Below are positions 25,881-34,350 of a stretch of 64,000 bases of DNA, one piece after another. This stretch comes from Sneathiella litorea (GTDB taxonomy: Bacteria; Pseudomonadota; Alphaproteobacteria; Sneathiellales; Sneathiellaceae). The DNA lies in contig NZ_WTUW01000002.1 in assembly GCF_009882915.1 (NCBI RefSeq), positions 558,309-622,308 on the forward strand, in the 5' to 3' direction. A program made the translations under genes and the position numbers. A model generated the notes under the pieces. That model had not been told where the DNA came from. It searched no databases and worked only from the letters and a program-made list of their open reading frames with translations. Position 1 is the stretch's first letter. Every line of letters begins with the position of its first letter.

Positions 25881-27154
25881 AGACCCTCTCTTTCTGCAAG
25901 GCGCGGCTCCCTGCCTGTAAGGGCGCACCACCGCTCGATGGCGACATCGACATAGGCCGGATCAATCTCGACACCGCGGAAGCGACGCCCTGCCCGTTCG
26001 GCGGCTATGAGGGTCGTGCCTGAGCCCAGAAAGATATCGAGGACGAGATCTCCATGACGGGTCACATCCTTGATCGCATCCGCCACCATTCCCGTCGGCT
26101 TGACCGTGGGATGCAGCGCCAGATCCTCGCGCCGGCTCCCCCGGAAGGAATTGACCGACGCATAATCCCAGACATTGGTTCGGTTGCGACCATGCTTGCC
26201 GAGCTCCACCATATTGAGATGCGCCGCCTCCCCGACCCGATAGACAAACACCAGTTCATGCTTCGAGCGGTAAAGCGAGCCCATGCCCGCATTGGACTTG
26301 TTCCAGATACAGAGATTGAGGAAGGCGCCATAGATATCATGGGCAACGGTTGTCACATCCTCCATATGCCGCCAGTCCATACAGACAAAGTGAACGGCGC
26401 CATCGCGGGAGACAATTTTGCAGGCGCCGAGTGTCTCTTTGAGGAAGGTGCGGAACTCTGTCTCACTCATCTCGCCCGACGCCATGGCGAACTCCCGATG
26501 CCGGTCGCTGGTATTGGCATGACCGCTGATCCGGACATTGTACGGTGGATCCAGAAAAGCCGCGTCGATCTGCGCCTCCTCCCCAACCACTCTTCTCAAG
26601 AAGGCGATATCCCGCCCGTCCCCGCAGCCGATACGGTGATCGCCCAGTATCCAGATATCCCCCACTTTGGTTCTGGGTGTTTCCGGAACGGCCGGGATGA
26701 CTTCATCATCGGGATCCGCCGCCTCCTCCAGGATCACATCGATCTCGCCGGTCGAGAACCCGGTCAGCGTCACATCCAGATCGAGATCAATTGTAGTCAG
26801 CTCAGCAAGTTCCTGTTTCAGGATCTCGACATCCCAGCCGGCATTGAGCGCAATCTTGTTATCCGCCAGACGGAGGGCGCGTATCTGGACATCGCTGAGG
26901 CCTGTAAGCGTAATCACCGGCACCTCATTGAGACCCATCAGCTTCGCCGCGCGCAACCGCCCGTGTCCGGCAATCAGATTGCCTTGAGGATCAGCAAGGA
27001 TCGGGTTGGTAAAACCGAACTCCTCGATCGAGGCTCTGATCTGCTCGATCTGCTTTTTTGAATGGGTGCGTGCATTCCGGGGATCCGGCACCAGGTCGCT
27101 TAACCGACGATAGGTCACGCTCAACGGGTTTTTATTGTCTGGCCCTTCATTCAT
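25877..27154 (-). CDS. ParB-domain DNA adenine methyltransferase
   Basis: Modifies DNA, probably at N6-adenine. The N-terminal ~110 residues are a ParB/Srx-like nuclease-fold domain (IRASIEEFGFTNPILAD, GHGRLRAAKLMGL, LRLADNKIALNAGWD). The methyltransferase follows, with motif IV DPPYNVR near residue 198 and motif I DIFLGSGTTLIAAE near residue 380; IV before I is the beta class. Length is 425 residues. No restriction endonuclease gene is adjacent, so it is an orphan methylase of phage or island type. It leads the minus-strand operon with two DUF5681 genes. Confidence 0.9.
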   Translation of the reverse strand: MNEGPDNKNPLSVTYRRLSDLVPDPRNARTHSKKQIEQIRASIEEFGFTNPILADPQGNLIAGHGRLRAAKLMGLNEVPVITLTGLSDVQIRALRLADNKIALNAGWDVEILKQELAELTTIDLDLDVTLTGFSTGEIDVILEEAADPDDEVIPAVPETPRTKVGDIWILGDHRIGCGDGRDIAFLRRVVGEEAQIDAAFLDPPYNVRISGHANTSDRHREFAMASGEMSETEFRTFLKETLGACKIVSRDGAVHFVCMDWRHMEDVTTVAHDIYGAFLNLCIWNKSNAGMGSLYRSKHELVFVYRVGEAAHLNMVELGKHGRNRTNVWDYASVNSFRGSRREDLALHPTVKPTGMVADAIKDVTRHGDLVLDIFLGSGTTLIAAERAGRRFRGVEIDPAYVDVAIERWCALTGREPRLAEREGL

Positions 27155-27353
27155 CTCGTATATCCAACGACGTAATTACACCATATGTAGTATTTTATAG
27201 AAGAATCCAACGGCCGCCAACCTTTATAGCCCTCAACCGGGGAGAAAGACTGGACTTCGGTGCTGAAAGGAGCGTCACTGTTTCTATGCCCGTTTGCCGG
27301 GCTGTTGTCGGTAGGGACGGAATTTTTCTGCCCGATAACAGGAGGACAGACTT
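27155..27353. promoter_or_regulatory. Divergent promoter region of the recombinase island
   Basis: The 199-base gap separates the methyltransferase operon from the plus-strand genes. It contains a small hairpin GCCCG-TTTGC-CGGGC at 27288–27302, a TAACAGG heptamer at 27336–27342 that recurs in the repeat cluster at 29675–29887, and the ribosome site AGGAGGA before the gene at 27354. Confidence 0.45.
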
Positions 27354-27635
27354 ATGGCATCCCAAACGCCCAAGGCATCTACTAACACGCGTGAGAATGC
27401 AGACACTGCAGCGGCTCGCAAAGCCGCAGCATCTACACCCACCAAGCTTGATCGGATGATCACGCTTCTTCGCCAGAAGAAGGGCGCGTCTCTTGAGGAG
27501 CTTTGCACTGTTACCGGATGGCAGGCCCATTCGGTGCGGGGCGCGATTGCCGGCTCATTAAAGAAGAAAGGCCATGCGATAATATCGGAGAAGATCGACG
27601 GGGTCCGCCGCTACCGGATCGGAGAGGCGGAATGA
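27354..27635 (+). CDS. DUF3489 domain protein
   Basis: A 93-residue protein with an Ala/Thr-rich N-terminal tail and a winged-helix-like DUF3489 domain (TKLDRMITLLRQKKGASLEE, GWQAHSVRGAIAGSLKKKG). It is likely DNA-binding, but its role is unknown. AGGAGGA precedes the ATG. It overlaps the DUF2924 gene by ATGA, and these two plus the recombinase form one coupled operon. Confidence 0.85.
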   Translation: MASQTPKASTNTRENADTAAARKAAASTPTKLDRMITLLRQKKGASLEELCTVTGWQAHSVRGAIAGSLKKKGHAIISEKIDGVRRYRIGEAE

Positions 27636-28048
27636 CGGGTGGTTCAGATCTTGAGAAAGAGATCAAATCACTGGAGACGCTTGGGTTACGCGAGCTGCGT
27701 AAATTGTGGGCCGTGCACTTCGGACCATCGCCCAAGCTGCGCTCCGAAGAGCTGCTCCGTCTGATGCTGGCCTGGCGTCTGCAGGCAGAAGCTTTGGGCG
27801 GGCTCACGCCTGAGACCCGCCGCCGTCTCTCCCGGCGCGGGGCCTTTGCGCCCGAAGGCCGCGCCCTCGGGGATGGGGCCATCCTGCGGCGCGACTGGCA
27901 GGGCCGGCAGATCGAGGTTGTGGTCAGGGCGGATGGCTTTCTCTGGGAGGGCAAGACATATCCGAGCCTCTCGGCAATCGCCCGCGCCGCGACCGGCACC
28001 CGCTGGAACGGACCGCGCTTTTTTGGATTGCGCGAGGGCGGACAATGA
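27632..28048 (+). CDS. DUF2924 domain protein
   Basis: A 138-residue basic protein. The N-terminal half has LRELRKLWAVHFG and LLRLMLAWRLQAEA; the C-terminal half has LRRDWQGRQIEVVV, GFLWEGKTYPSLSAIARA and TGTRWNGPRFFGL, typical of DUF2924 proteins. These are regularly encoded just before large serine recombinases in alphaproteobacteria and may assist them. The ATG at 27632 overlaps the previous stop; the much longer open frame from 27503 overlaps DUF3489 and is not used. Confidence 0.87.
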   Translation: MTGGSDLEKEIKSLETLGLRELRKLWAVHFGPSPKLRSEELLRLMLAWRLQAEALGGLTPETRRRLSRRGAFAPEGRALGDGAILRRDWQGRQIEVVVRADGFLWEGKTYPSLSAIARAATGTRWNGPRFFGLREGGQ

Positions 28049-29637
28049 AGCCCCCTCCCCGACGCTGCGCCCTCTATACCCGCAAGAGCTCCGAGGAAGG
28101 ACTTGATCAAAGTTTCAACAGCCTTGATGCCCAGCATGAGGCTTGTGAGGCCTATATCAAAAGCCAGGCAAATGAAGGCTGGCGGGCCCTACCCTGCCGC
28201 TATGATGACGGGGGCTATTCCGGTGGCAGCATGGAACGGCCGGGACTCCAGCAGTTGCTTGCCGATATCGCACTGGGAAAGATCGACATTGTCGTGGTTT
28301 ACAAGATAGACCGGTTGACGCGTTCACTTGCCGACTTTGCCCGCATGGTGGAGCTGTTCGAAGAAAAGGACGTCAGCTTCGTCAGTGTCACGCAATCCTT
28401 TAATACCACCTCCAGCATGGGCCGGCTGACGCTCAATGTACTGCTCTCCTTTGCCCAGTTTGAACGGGAGGTCACCGGAGAGCGGATCCGCGATAAGATC
28501 GCTGCCTCCAAGAAGAAGGGCATGTGGATGGGGGGCAGCCCGCCGCTCGGCTATGATCTACCGGAGACCGGCTCTCATAGCTTGCGGGTGAATGACGCTG
28601 AAGCCGACATTATCCGCAGGATCTTTGAGAGATATCTGCGGCTCAAATCCGTTCATGCCCTGGTCAGAGAACTTGATTCACAGGATATCCGGTCAAAGGC
28701 CCGGGTGACGCTTAAAGGAAGAACCATCGGAGGCCAGCCCTTCAGCCGTGGGGCGCTTTATCATCTGCTGCGAAGCCGTGTCTATCTCGGAGAGGTTCCC
28801 CACAAGGATCAGTCTCATCCCGGCCTGCATGAGGCCATCATCGATACAGAGCTGTTCGAGGCGGTTCAGGCACAGCTGGATGAGAACAGCCGGCGTCGCA
28901 AGGCGACTGGAAAGAGCGTTGCAGGGTCGCCACTTGCGGGTCGCATCTTCGATACGAACGGGCAACCGATGTCTCCGACCTTCGCCTATGGGCGTCGTGG
29001 CAAGCTGTATCGCTATTATGTGTCCGCCCCCCTGCAGCGGGGGGCAAAGAAAGATCCGGGAGAGGCTGCACCCCGACGTGTCTCGGCAGCAAAGCTTGAA
29101 AGTCGGCTACTTGAAGCAATGCCCCGCCTTCTTGCCGAACTGCAGGTGGAACCGATTGAGCTTATAAGTCGCATCGAGATTCATGCAAGGCATATCGATA
29201 TACTTCTACCTCTCAACCTTATCGGCAGGGTCAGGGAAAATCTTCATACCGGGGAACGGGCTGTGCCCGATCAGATGCAACCGGATCAGCTACGGCTGAC
29301 CCTGCCCTGGCGGATGCAGACGCGGGGCGGAAGGACCGACATCCTTACCGGCGACAGAAACACGCCACAGCCGGATCCCTCCCTGATCAGAGCGCTCCGA
29401 AACGCCCATGCGATGCTGGGCCGGGATTCCGATAACGGACCTGCCCTGCAGGCAGCCCCCGCCTCTCCCTGGAAACGCAATCTGGTGCGGCTCGCTTTTT
29501 TAGCGCCCGATATCCAGCGCCTCATCCTCGACGGGCGACAGCCCGACCATCTGACACTGGCCTTTCTGATGAAGAACGAGATCCCGCTCCTCTGGTCCGA
29601 TCAACGGCGCAAGTTCGGGATCAATACAGAAGATTGA
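28045..29637 (+). CDS. Large serine recombinase
   Basis: Site-specific recombinase of 530 residues. The resolvase-type catalytic domain opens with ALYTRKSSEEG, giving Arg13 and nucleophile Ser15, and continues with DIVVVYKIDRLTRSLADF and LSFAQFEREVTGERIRDKI. The recombinase domain follows (PPLGYDLPETG; YHLLRSRVYLGEVPHK), then a zinc-ribbon-like or coiled region. It overlaps DUF2924 by ATGA. It probably moved the island 24745–30060. The attachment sites could not be identified; the inverted repeats just downstream are candidates. Confidence 0.93.
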   Translation: MKPPPRRCALYTRKSSEEGLDQSFNSLDAQHEACEAYIKSQANEGWRALPCRYDDGGYSGGSMERPGLQQLLADIALGKIDIVVVYKIDRLTRSLADFARMVELFEEKDVSFVSVTQSFNTTSSMGRLTLNVLLSFAQFEREVTGERIRDKIAASKKKGMWMGGSPPLGYDLPETGSHSLRVNDAEADIIRRIFERYLRLKSVHALVRELDSQDIRSKARVTLKGRTIGGQPFSRGALYHLLRSRVYLGEVPHKDQSHPGLHEAIIDTELFEAVQAQLDENSRRRKATGKSVAGSPLAGRIFDTNGQPMSPTFAYGRRGKLYRYYVSAPLQRGAKKDPGEAAPRRVSAAKLESRLLEAMPRLLAELQVEPIELISRIEIHARHIDILLPLNLIGRVRENLHTGERAVPDQMQPDQLRLTLPWRMQTRGGRTDILTGDRNTPQPDPSLIRALRNAHAMLGRDSDNGPALQAAPASPWKRNLVRLAFLAPDIQRLILDGRQPDHLTLAFLMKNEIPLLWSDQRRKFGINTED

Positions 29638-29674
29638 GGTCAGATTAAACGCCTAACGGAAATTCCTTAATTCA

Positions 29675-29887
29675 CCTGTTAACAGGCTTAAAACGCCCTG
29701 TTAATCGCAATAACAGGGCCTGTTATGGCCTAAAACCACCCTGTTATGGCGAATAACAGGAAAGTGACGAAACTGACCCGTAAGGCACTGTTTTTACAAC
29801 GTAAAATATTTTAGCGTGCGCGAATAGGTGCTGATTATACCCTGTTAACAGGTGTTTTTATAAAAAATTCCCTGTTAATGGCCTGTT
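29675..29887. repeat. Cluster of CCTGTTA / TAACAGG inverted repeats
   Basis: The heptamer CCTGTTA and its complement occur repeatedly: palindrome CCTGTTAACAGG at 29675–29686 and 29841–29852, CCTGTTA-N7-TAACAGG at 29697–29717 and 29740–29760, and single copies at 29719–29725 and 29871–29877; an imperfect one lies at 29882–29887 and an outlier at 30007–30013. No gene is credible between 29638 and 30063. The arrangement suggests protein-binding sites of the recombinase, a partner or a replication/segregation function. Confidence 0.75.
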
Positions 29888-29990
29888 CTCGTGAAACTCA
29901 CCCTACCATCAGACAGCCAGAGACTGGCGGGCAGATTGGGCCTGAAGAACCGTTATCTGACGGTCCGGAGACGATGCCAGGAAAGGGATT

Positions 29991-30030
29991 GGCGGCGAAA
30001 TATCGCCCTGTTACGGGCGGTTACGCCGCC
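29991..30030. repeat. Nested 40-base hairpin between the repeat cluster and tRNA-Ser
   Basis: The outer arms GGCGGCG/CGCCGCC enclose the inner arms CGCCC/GGGCG around TGTTAC. It lies 34 bases from the 3' end of the tRNA gene, on its downstream side. There is no T-run, so it is not a standard terminator; it could stop tRNA transcription or be part of the island end. Confidence 0.5.
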
Positions 30031-30063
30031 AGGCACAAACAGAGACAAATTGTACGGGGTGGG

Positions 30064-30156
30064 TGGCGGTGAGCGAGGGATTCGAACCCTCGATGGAGCT
30101 ATTAACCCCATACTCCCTTAGCAGGGGAGCGCCTTCAGCCACTCGGCCAGCTCACC
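30064..30156 (-). tRNA. tRNA-Ser (anticodon GCU)
   Basis: The acceptor stem is GGTGAGC at the 5' end (30156) pairing with GCTCACC, then discriminator G and an encoded CCA ending at 30064. The anticodon stem-loop CTCCC-CTGCTAA-GGGAG gives GCU. A long variable arm, as in all tRNA-Ser, precedes the T arm GAGGG-TTCGAAT-CCCTC. It reads AGC/AGU codons. The recombinase island ends close to its 3' end, but no duplicate of the tRNA end was found near 24.7 kb. Confidence 0.97.
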
Positions 30157-30236
30157 GGAGGCGGCAATATGGCAGATTTTGGCTATCTGTCAAAGGGTTT
30201 AGTTGCAATTTTTTTGTGTTTATTCGGATTGCCCTA

Positions 30237-30506
30237 TTATCGGCCCATAATCCATTCACGCGCCATTTTCTGAGCCTTGGAAATTTCCTGTGCGGACATG
30301 TCGAGTGATATCTCTGAACGGATCTCACGAGCTTCCTTGACGCCGTTCATTGCCGCCAGGTTAAACCATTTATGTGCGGTCACCAGATCCTGCGGGACCC
30401 CATCGCCCGTCGAGAATAAAAGACCTGCCCGAAACTGTTCATCGGGAATACCGGCATCTGCACTTTTCAGATGCTTCTCTATATAGTTTACGTTGCGTTT
30501 TGCCAT
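30237..30506 (-). CDS. Small Sel1-repeat-like protein
   Basis: An 89-residue protein with one Sel1/TPR-like repeat (FRAGLLFSTGDGVPQDLVTAHKWFNLAAMNG) followed by a helical tail MSAQEISKAQKMAREWI. Similar short proteins are widespread in alphaproteobacteria next to housekeeping genes; the function is unknown. No signal peptide is seen, so it is probably cytoplasmic. The ATG at 30506 is preceded by GGGGGTTTTGAG. The 215-base gap to era shows no gene. Confidence 0.75.
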   Translation of the reverse strand: MAKRNVNYIEKHLKSADAGIPDEQFRAGLLFSTGDGVPQDLVTAHKWFNLAAMNGVKEAREIRSEISLDMSAQEISKAQKMAREWIMGR

Positions 30507-30721
30507 CTCAAAACCCCCATCTTCAACTGACTAGCTAGTCAAAAATTACTCTCTTAAGAAGAATTAGCTTTCTCTCAAGAAGCATGATGTAGGGGATTTG
30601 GTTAATATTTTGTTTCACCGGCGAGCTTTTTTAACCATGTTCATTAAAGCTTCACATTCGTGGAAGCTGGCCTTGACCAGCCGGCGAGCAAAAAAGAAAA
30701 AAGACAACTCTCCCTTAAGGA

Positions 30722-31642
30722 TCAGCCTTTCGGGAAATCGAGGCCCATTTCGCGATAACGCTCCGGATCATCGAGCCATTTTTCACGAACCTTCACGAAA
30801 AGAAAAAGATGAACTCGACAACCAAGCATTTCTTCCAGATCTTCGCGGGCAAGCTCGCCCACTTTCTTGATCGTCTGCCCGCCTTTGCCGAGAACAATTG
30901 GCTTATGATTGGCGCGCGAGACAAAAACCACCTGCTGGATCCGGACTGAACCATCCTTGCGCTCTTCCCAGCTTTCTGTTTCCACGGTCAGGGAATAAGG
31001 TAGCTCCTGATTAAGACGCATGAAAAGTTTTTCGCGCGTTACCTCTGCCGCAAGCTGACGCATGGGCGCAATCGCAAGCTGGTCCTCAGGGTAGAGCCAA
31101 GGCCCGTGCGGCATTTCCCCGGCGAGAGTGGTCCGGAGGTTTGCCACTCCGTCCCCTGTCAGCGCGGAGATCATGTAAATTTCATCAAAAATCCCCCGCT
31201 CGGAGAGTGATTGTGCAAGAGCCAGCAGGCTATCCCGCTTAAGGATATCAATCTTGTTGAGAATGACGTGGGCACGACGCTCGTTTTTTTCCAATCTGGC
31301 AATGATACGTTCCACATCGGCGGTAATTCCCTTGACCGCATCAATTATCAGGACGATCCGGTCCGCATCTTCTGCCCCACCCCAGGCGGCATCAACCATT
31401 GCTTTTTCAAGCCGACGAGAGGGCTTGAAAATACCCGGCGTATCAACAAAGATGATCTGACTGTCCTCTTCGATCGCAATCGCAGTGACACGGGTGCGGG
31501 TTGTTTGCACCTTTGGCGTGACAATTGCGATTTTCGCTCCCACCAGCTGATTGAGCAAGGTCGATTTACCGGCATTTGGTGCACCGACCAGCGCCACATA
31601 GCCACAGCGCGTTGGTCCCTCACCTGTTTGTTGATCAGTCAC
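30722..31642 (-). CDS. era: GTPase Era
   Basis: Ribosome assembly GTPase that binds the 3' end of 16S rRNA. The 306-residue protein has G1 GAPNAGKST, G3 DTPGIF, G4 NKID and a C-terminal KH domain (VLGKGGQTIKKVGELAREDL, LFLFVKVREKW). Its start lies within the last eight bases of rnc, the usual rnc–era coupling. Confidence 0.97.
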   Translation of the reverse strand: MTDQQTGEGPTRCGYVALVGAPNAGKSTLLNQLVGAKIAIVTPKVQTTRTRVTAIAIEEDSQIIFVDTPGIFKPSRRLEKAMVDAAWGGAEDADRIVLIIDAVKGITADVERIIARLEKNERRAHVILNKIDILKRDSLLALAQSLSERGIFDEIYMISALTGDGVANLRTTLAGEMPHGPWLYPEDQLAIAPMRQLAAEVTREKLFMRLNQELPYSLTVETESWEERKDGSVRIQQVVFVSRANHKPIVLGKGGQTIKKVGELAREDLEEMLGCRVHLFLFVKVREKWLDDPERYREMGLDFPKG

Positions 31643-32336
31643 TTTGAAGTTCCTTTAACATTTTAGCTGCCGCCTTTTGTTCCGCCGCACGTTTTGAGGA
31701 TGCCGACCCGGTTGCTGGCGCATAATCCGGTATTTCCACCATCACTTTAAACCGACGGTCATGATCCGGCCCCGTTTCCTCGACCACTGAATAACACGGT
31801 AATGACCTTCCCGTCTTCGCCACCCATTCCTGAAGTGCCGATTTTGCATCCTTTTTTGACGCATCCTTGTGGTCAAATCGTGGCCACCACTTTGATTTTA
31901 TAAACTTATGGGCCGCCCTGAACCCACCATCAAGATAAAGCGCGGCAATCACGGCTTCCATTACATCTTCGAGAATGGACGGATTTTCACGTCCCCCGGC
32001 AGCAGAAAGATCATCTGCCATTTGAATGTAGTCCTGAAGCCCCATTTTCAGGCCAATCTCGGCCAGCGTTTCACGGCGAACCTGCGCATTATAGCGGCGA
32101 GAAAGCTGCCCTGCCTCGGCCGTCTCAAACCTGCGAAAAAGTTCCTCACTTATAATCAGGCCAAGAACGCGATCACCCAGGAATTCCAGGCGATCGTAAT
32201 CTTCCCCTTTCGCCTTACTTCCTTTCCCCTTGATCAGGGATGAATGTGTTACGGCGGCCTTCAGAAGGCTTATATCTTTGAACTCATGGTCCAGCAGGAC
32301 CGCCAGTTCTTCGGGATTTTTTGCTTGGCCGGGCAT
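31635..32336 (-). CDS. rnc: Ribonuclease III
   Basis: Cleaves double-stranded RNA in rRNA and mRNA processing. The 233-residue protein carries the signature DRLEFLGDRVLGLIISEEL and a second acidic site (ILEDVMEAVIAALYLDGG), followed by a double-stranded RNA-binding domain (ALQEWVAKTGRSLPCY ... ASSKRAAEQKAAAKML). The start codon shares one base with the lepB stop (TGATG). Confidence 0.97.
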   Translation of the reverse strand: MPGQAKNPEELAVLLDHEFKDISLLKAAVTHSSLIKGKGSKAKGEDYDRLEFLGDRVLGLIISEELFRRFETAEAGQLSRRYNAQVRRETLAEIGLKMGLQDYIQMADDLSAAGGRENPSILEDVMEAVIAALYLDGGFRAAHKFIKSKWWPRFDHKDASKKDAKSALQEWVAKTGRSLPCYSVVEETGPDHDRRFKVMVEIPDYAPATGSASSKRAAEQKAAAKMLKELQSD

Positions 32337-33085
32337 CAGCTCAGTGAATTAAAAATCCGGTTCCAGCGAATAGCTGAAGGATATTTCCAGACTTCGTACC
32401 ATTCGGCCGAACCGTCGAGCGACATGAAGATGATTTCCGCCCGTCCCACAAGGTTTTCCACAGGTATATAACCAACATGGTTCAAAAACCGGCTGTCCGT
32501 GGAATTGTCACGGTTATCGCCCATTGCAAAAACATGGTTTTCCGGCACCGAGTAGACATCCGTATTATCCATAATTCCCTGCACTGTTTCGTCCAATGTC
32601 ACATAGGTCCGTCCACTCGGTAAGGTTTCGCGATACTGGGCGATACGTCGGACATTGCCAAAACGGTCCCGATCAACAAAATCCTCAACCCGCTCGCGCT
32701 TGACGGGCGTACCATTTATATGGAGAACGCCGTTGATCATCTGCAGCTTGTCACCCGGCAGACCCATAATCCGCTTGATATAATCTACCTGCTCCCCAAT
32801 CGGCTTCTTGAAAACAGCAACATCGCCGCGTTCTGGAACCTCTCCAAATACACGCCCGGAAATAGGCGCGATACTGAAGGGGAAGGAATGCCGGCTGTAG
32901 CCATAGGAATACTTGGAAACAAACAGGTAATCTCCAATCATCAGGGTTGGCAACATGGATTCAGAAGGAATCTTGAATGGCTCATATGCAAAAGTCCGGA
33001 TCACGACCGCAATCAGCACCGCATAAATTATTGTGCGGATAGTTTCCCCGATCCCGCCTTTAGCCTTTACCGCTTCTTCCTTCAT
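32336..33085 (-). CDS. lepB: Signal peptidase I
   Basis: Removes Sec and Tat signal peptides at the outer face of the inner membrane. One N-terminal membrane helix (TIRTIIYAVLIAVVIRTF) precedes the catalytic Ser in PSESMLPTL and the Lys in DYIKRIMGLPGD; the closing box GDNRDNSTDSR is intact. The ATG at 33085 is chosen (249 residues, GGAAGAG upstream); the reading from 33124 adds an unlikely leader. It heads lepB–rnc–era. Confidence 0.95.
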   Translation of the reverse strand: MKEEAVKAKGGIGETIRTIIYAVLIAVVIRTFAYEPFKIPSESMLPTLMIGDYLFVSKYSYGYSRHSFPFSIAPISGRVFGEVPERGDVAVFKKPIGEQVDYIKRIMGLPGDKLQMINGVLHINGTPVKRERVEDFVDRDRFGNVRRIAQYRETLPSGRTYVTLDETVQGIMDNTDVYSVPENHVFAMGDNRDNSTDSRFLNHVGYIPVENLVGRAEIIFMSLDGSAEWYEVWKYPSAIRWNRIFNSLS

Positions 33086-33183
33086 TAAAAAAACTCTTCC
33101 AAAATATAACCGACAAAAAAACATTCAATTGCACGATCACGCCGTGCAGGCAACTGATTTCAACGCTTTTATCGCGATTGCCC

Positions 33184-33594
33184 CTATTCTTCTTCCGGGA
33201 TCGCGGTGATAAGGACGATGGCCTGAGCCTGCGGTGGCTCATCGGTAATCGTCAAATGAATTTCCGTTCTCATGCCAGGTGGTGTTATGCGGATAAGTTG
33301 TTCAAGCGCCCCGCCCGTGAGTGCAATTGTCGGCTTTCCTGACGGCAGGTTGACAACGCCCATATCCTTCCAGAAGACGCCGCGGCGAAAGCCTGTGCCA
33401 AGCGCCTTGGAGCAGGCCTCCTTCGCGGCGTATCGTTTCGCATAGGATTCCACGCGGTTAAGCCGCCGTTCCGATTTAGCGATTTCAACTTCCGTATAGA
33501 TCCGATTGATGAAACGTTCCCCGAACCGGTCCAGCGTTCTTTCAATCCGCCGGATGTCGATGATATCATTCCCAATGCCGATGATGCGGGACAT
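33184..33594 (-). CDS. acpS: Holo-[acyl-carrier-protein] synthase
   Basis: Transfers 4'-phosphopantetheine from CoA to ACP. The 136-residue protein has the Mg-binding Asp in [14 protein letters not shown] and the Glu in [15 protein letters not shown]. It lies between pdxJ and lepB, the common alphaproteobacterial order, 15 bases after pdxJ. Confidence 0.95.
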   Translation of the reverse strand: MSRIIGIGNDIIDIRRIERTLDRFGERFINRIYTEVEIAKSERRLNRVESYAKRYAAKEACSKALGTGFRRGVFWKDMGVVNLPSGKPTIALTGGALEQLIRITPPGMRTEIHLTITDEPPQAQAIVLITAIPEEE

Positions 33595-33609
33595 ACTCTT
33601 TGTCCTAAC

Positions 33610-34350
33610 CTACGCAACAGCCTGACGGGCGTCGTCCATCAGCTTGCGCATCTTGGTAATGGCCGGTTCCAGCCCGGAAAAGATCGCCTCGCCGATCAGG
33701 AAATGACCGATATTCAACTCGACAATCGTCGGAATCGCGGCAATGGGAGCGACAGTGCCATATGTCAGGCCATGGCCTGCATGGCATTCAAGACCCAGTT
33801 CCTCCGCCAAAGCTGCCGCCTTCTGAATGCGCTCGAACTCGGCCTGCCGCTGCGCAGGATCCTCCATATCGCAATAAGCGCCGGTGTGAATCTCAATGAT
33901 ATCTGCACCAATATTTTTTGCCGCTTCAATCTGTTTCGGATCCGCCTCGATAAAAAGGGACACGCGGATATCCGCTCCCTTCAGGCTATCAACATAATGT
34001 TGCAGGGAATTATGTCCGCCTGCCACGTCAAGCCCGCCCTCAGTCGTTCGCTCTTCGCGCTTTTCCGGGACAAGACAGCTGGCATGTGGCTTGTGGCTAA
34101 GCGCAATTTCCAGCATCTCTTTAGTCGCCGCCATCTCAAAATTGAGTGGAATGGTAAGTTCATGCGCAAGTCGTGTTATATCGCCATCACTGATATGGCG
34201 ACGATCCTCGCGCAGATGCGCCGTAATGCCGTCCGCCCCCGCGGCTTCCGCGATACGCGCGGCGCGCAATGGGTCGGGATGAACACCGCCGCGCGCGTTG
34301 CGGATTGTCGCCACATGATCAATATTGACGCCTAGTCTTAAATGTTTCAT
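33610..34350 (-). CDS. pdxJ: Pyridoxine 5'-phosphate synthase
   Basis: Forms pyridoxine 5'-phosphate from 3-amino-2-oxopropyl phosphate and deoxyxylulose phosphate. The 246-residue TIM barrel shows [52 protein letters not shown] and [12 protein letters not shown], all PdxJ signatures. It overlaps the DUF2062 gene start/stop by 4 bases (ATGA). Confidence 0.97.
   Translation of the reverse strand: MKHLRLGVNIDHVATIRNARGGVHPDPLRAARIAEAAGADGITAHLREDRRHISDGDITRLAHELTIPLNFEMAATKEMLEIALSHKPHASCLVPEKREERTTEGGLDVAGGHNSLQHYVDSLKGADIRVSLFIEADPKQIEAAKNIGADIIEIHTGAYCDMEDPAQRQAEFERIQKAAALAEELGLECHAGHGLTYGTVAPIAAIPTIVELNIGHFLIGEAIFSGLEPAITKMRKLMDDARQAVA

Noticed and set aside
26054-27061. 335-codon frame antisense to the ParB-methylase
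   Set aside because: A long antisense frame caused by GC-rich codon usage; the methylase motifs on the other strand are decisive.
29675-29887. CRISPR array
   Set aside because: The repeats are 7 to 12 bases, inverted rather than direct, unevenly spaced and without spacers or cas genes.
29891-30121. Open frame of 76 codons ending in GIRTLDGAINPI
   Set aside because: Its end is the translation of the antisense strand of tRNA-Ser, a well-known artefact; it has no family match and no good ribosome site.
24438-30156. tRNA-Ser 3' end as attachment core of the island
   Set aside because: I looked for a copy of the T-arm/acceptor sequence near 24.4–24.8 kb and found none; the left side is an IS6 remnant instead.
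30666-30681. Hairpin GCTGG-N6-CCAGC downstream of era as terminator
   Set aside because: There is no T-run after it on the minus strand; the T-rich stretch lies before the hairpin, so it does not fit a rho-independent terminator.
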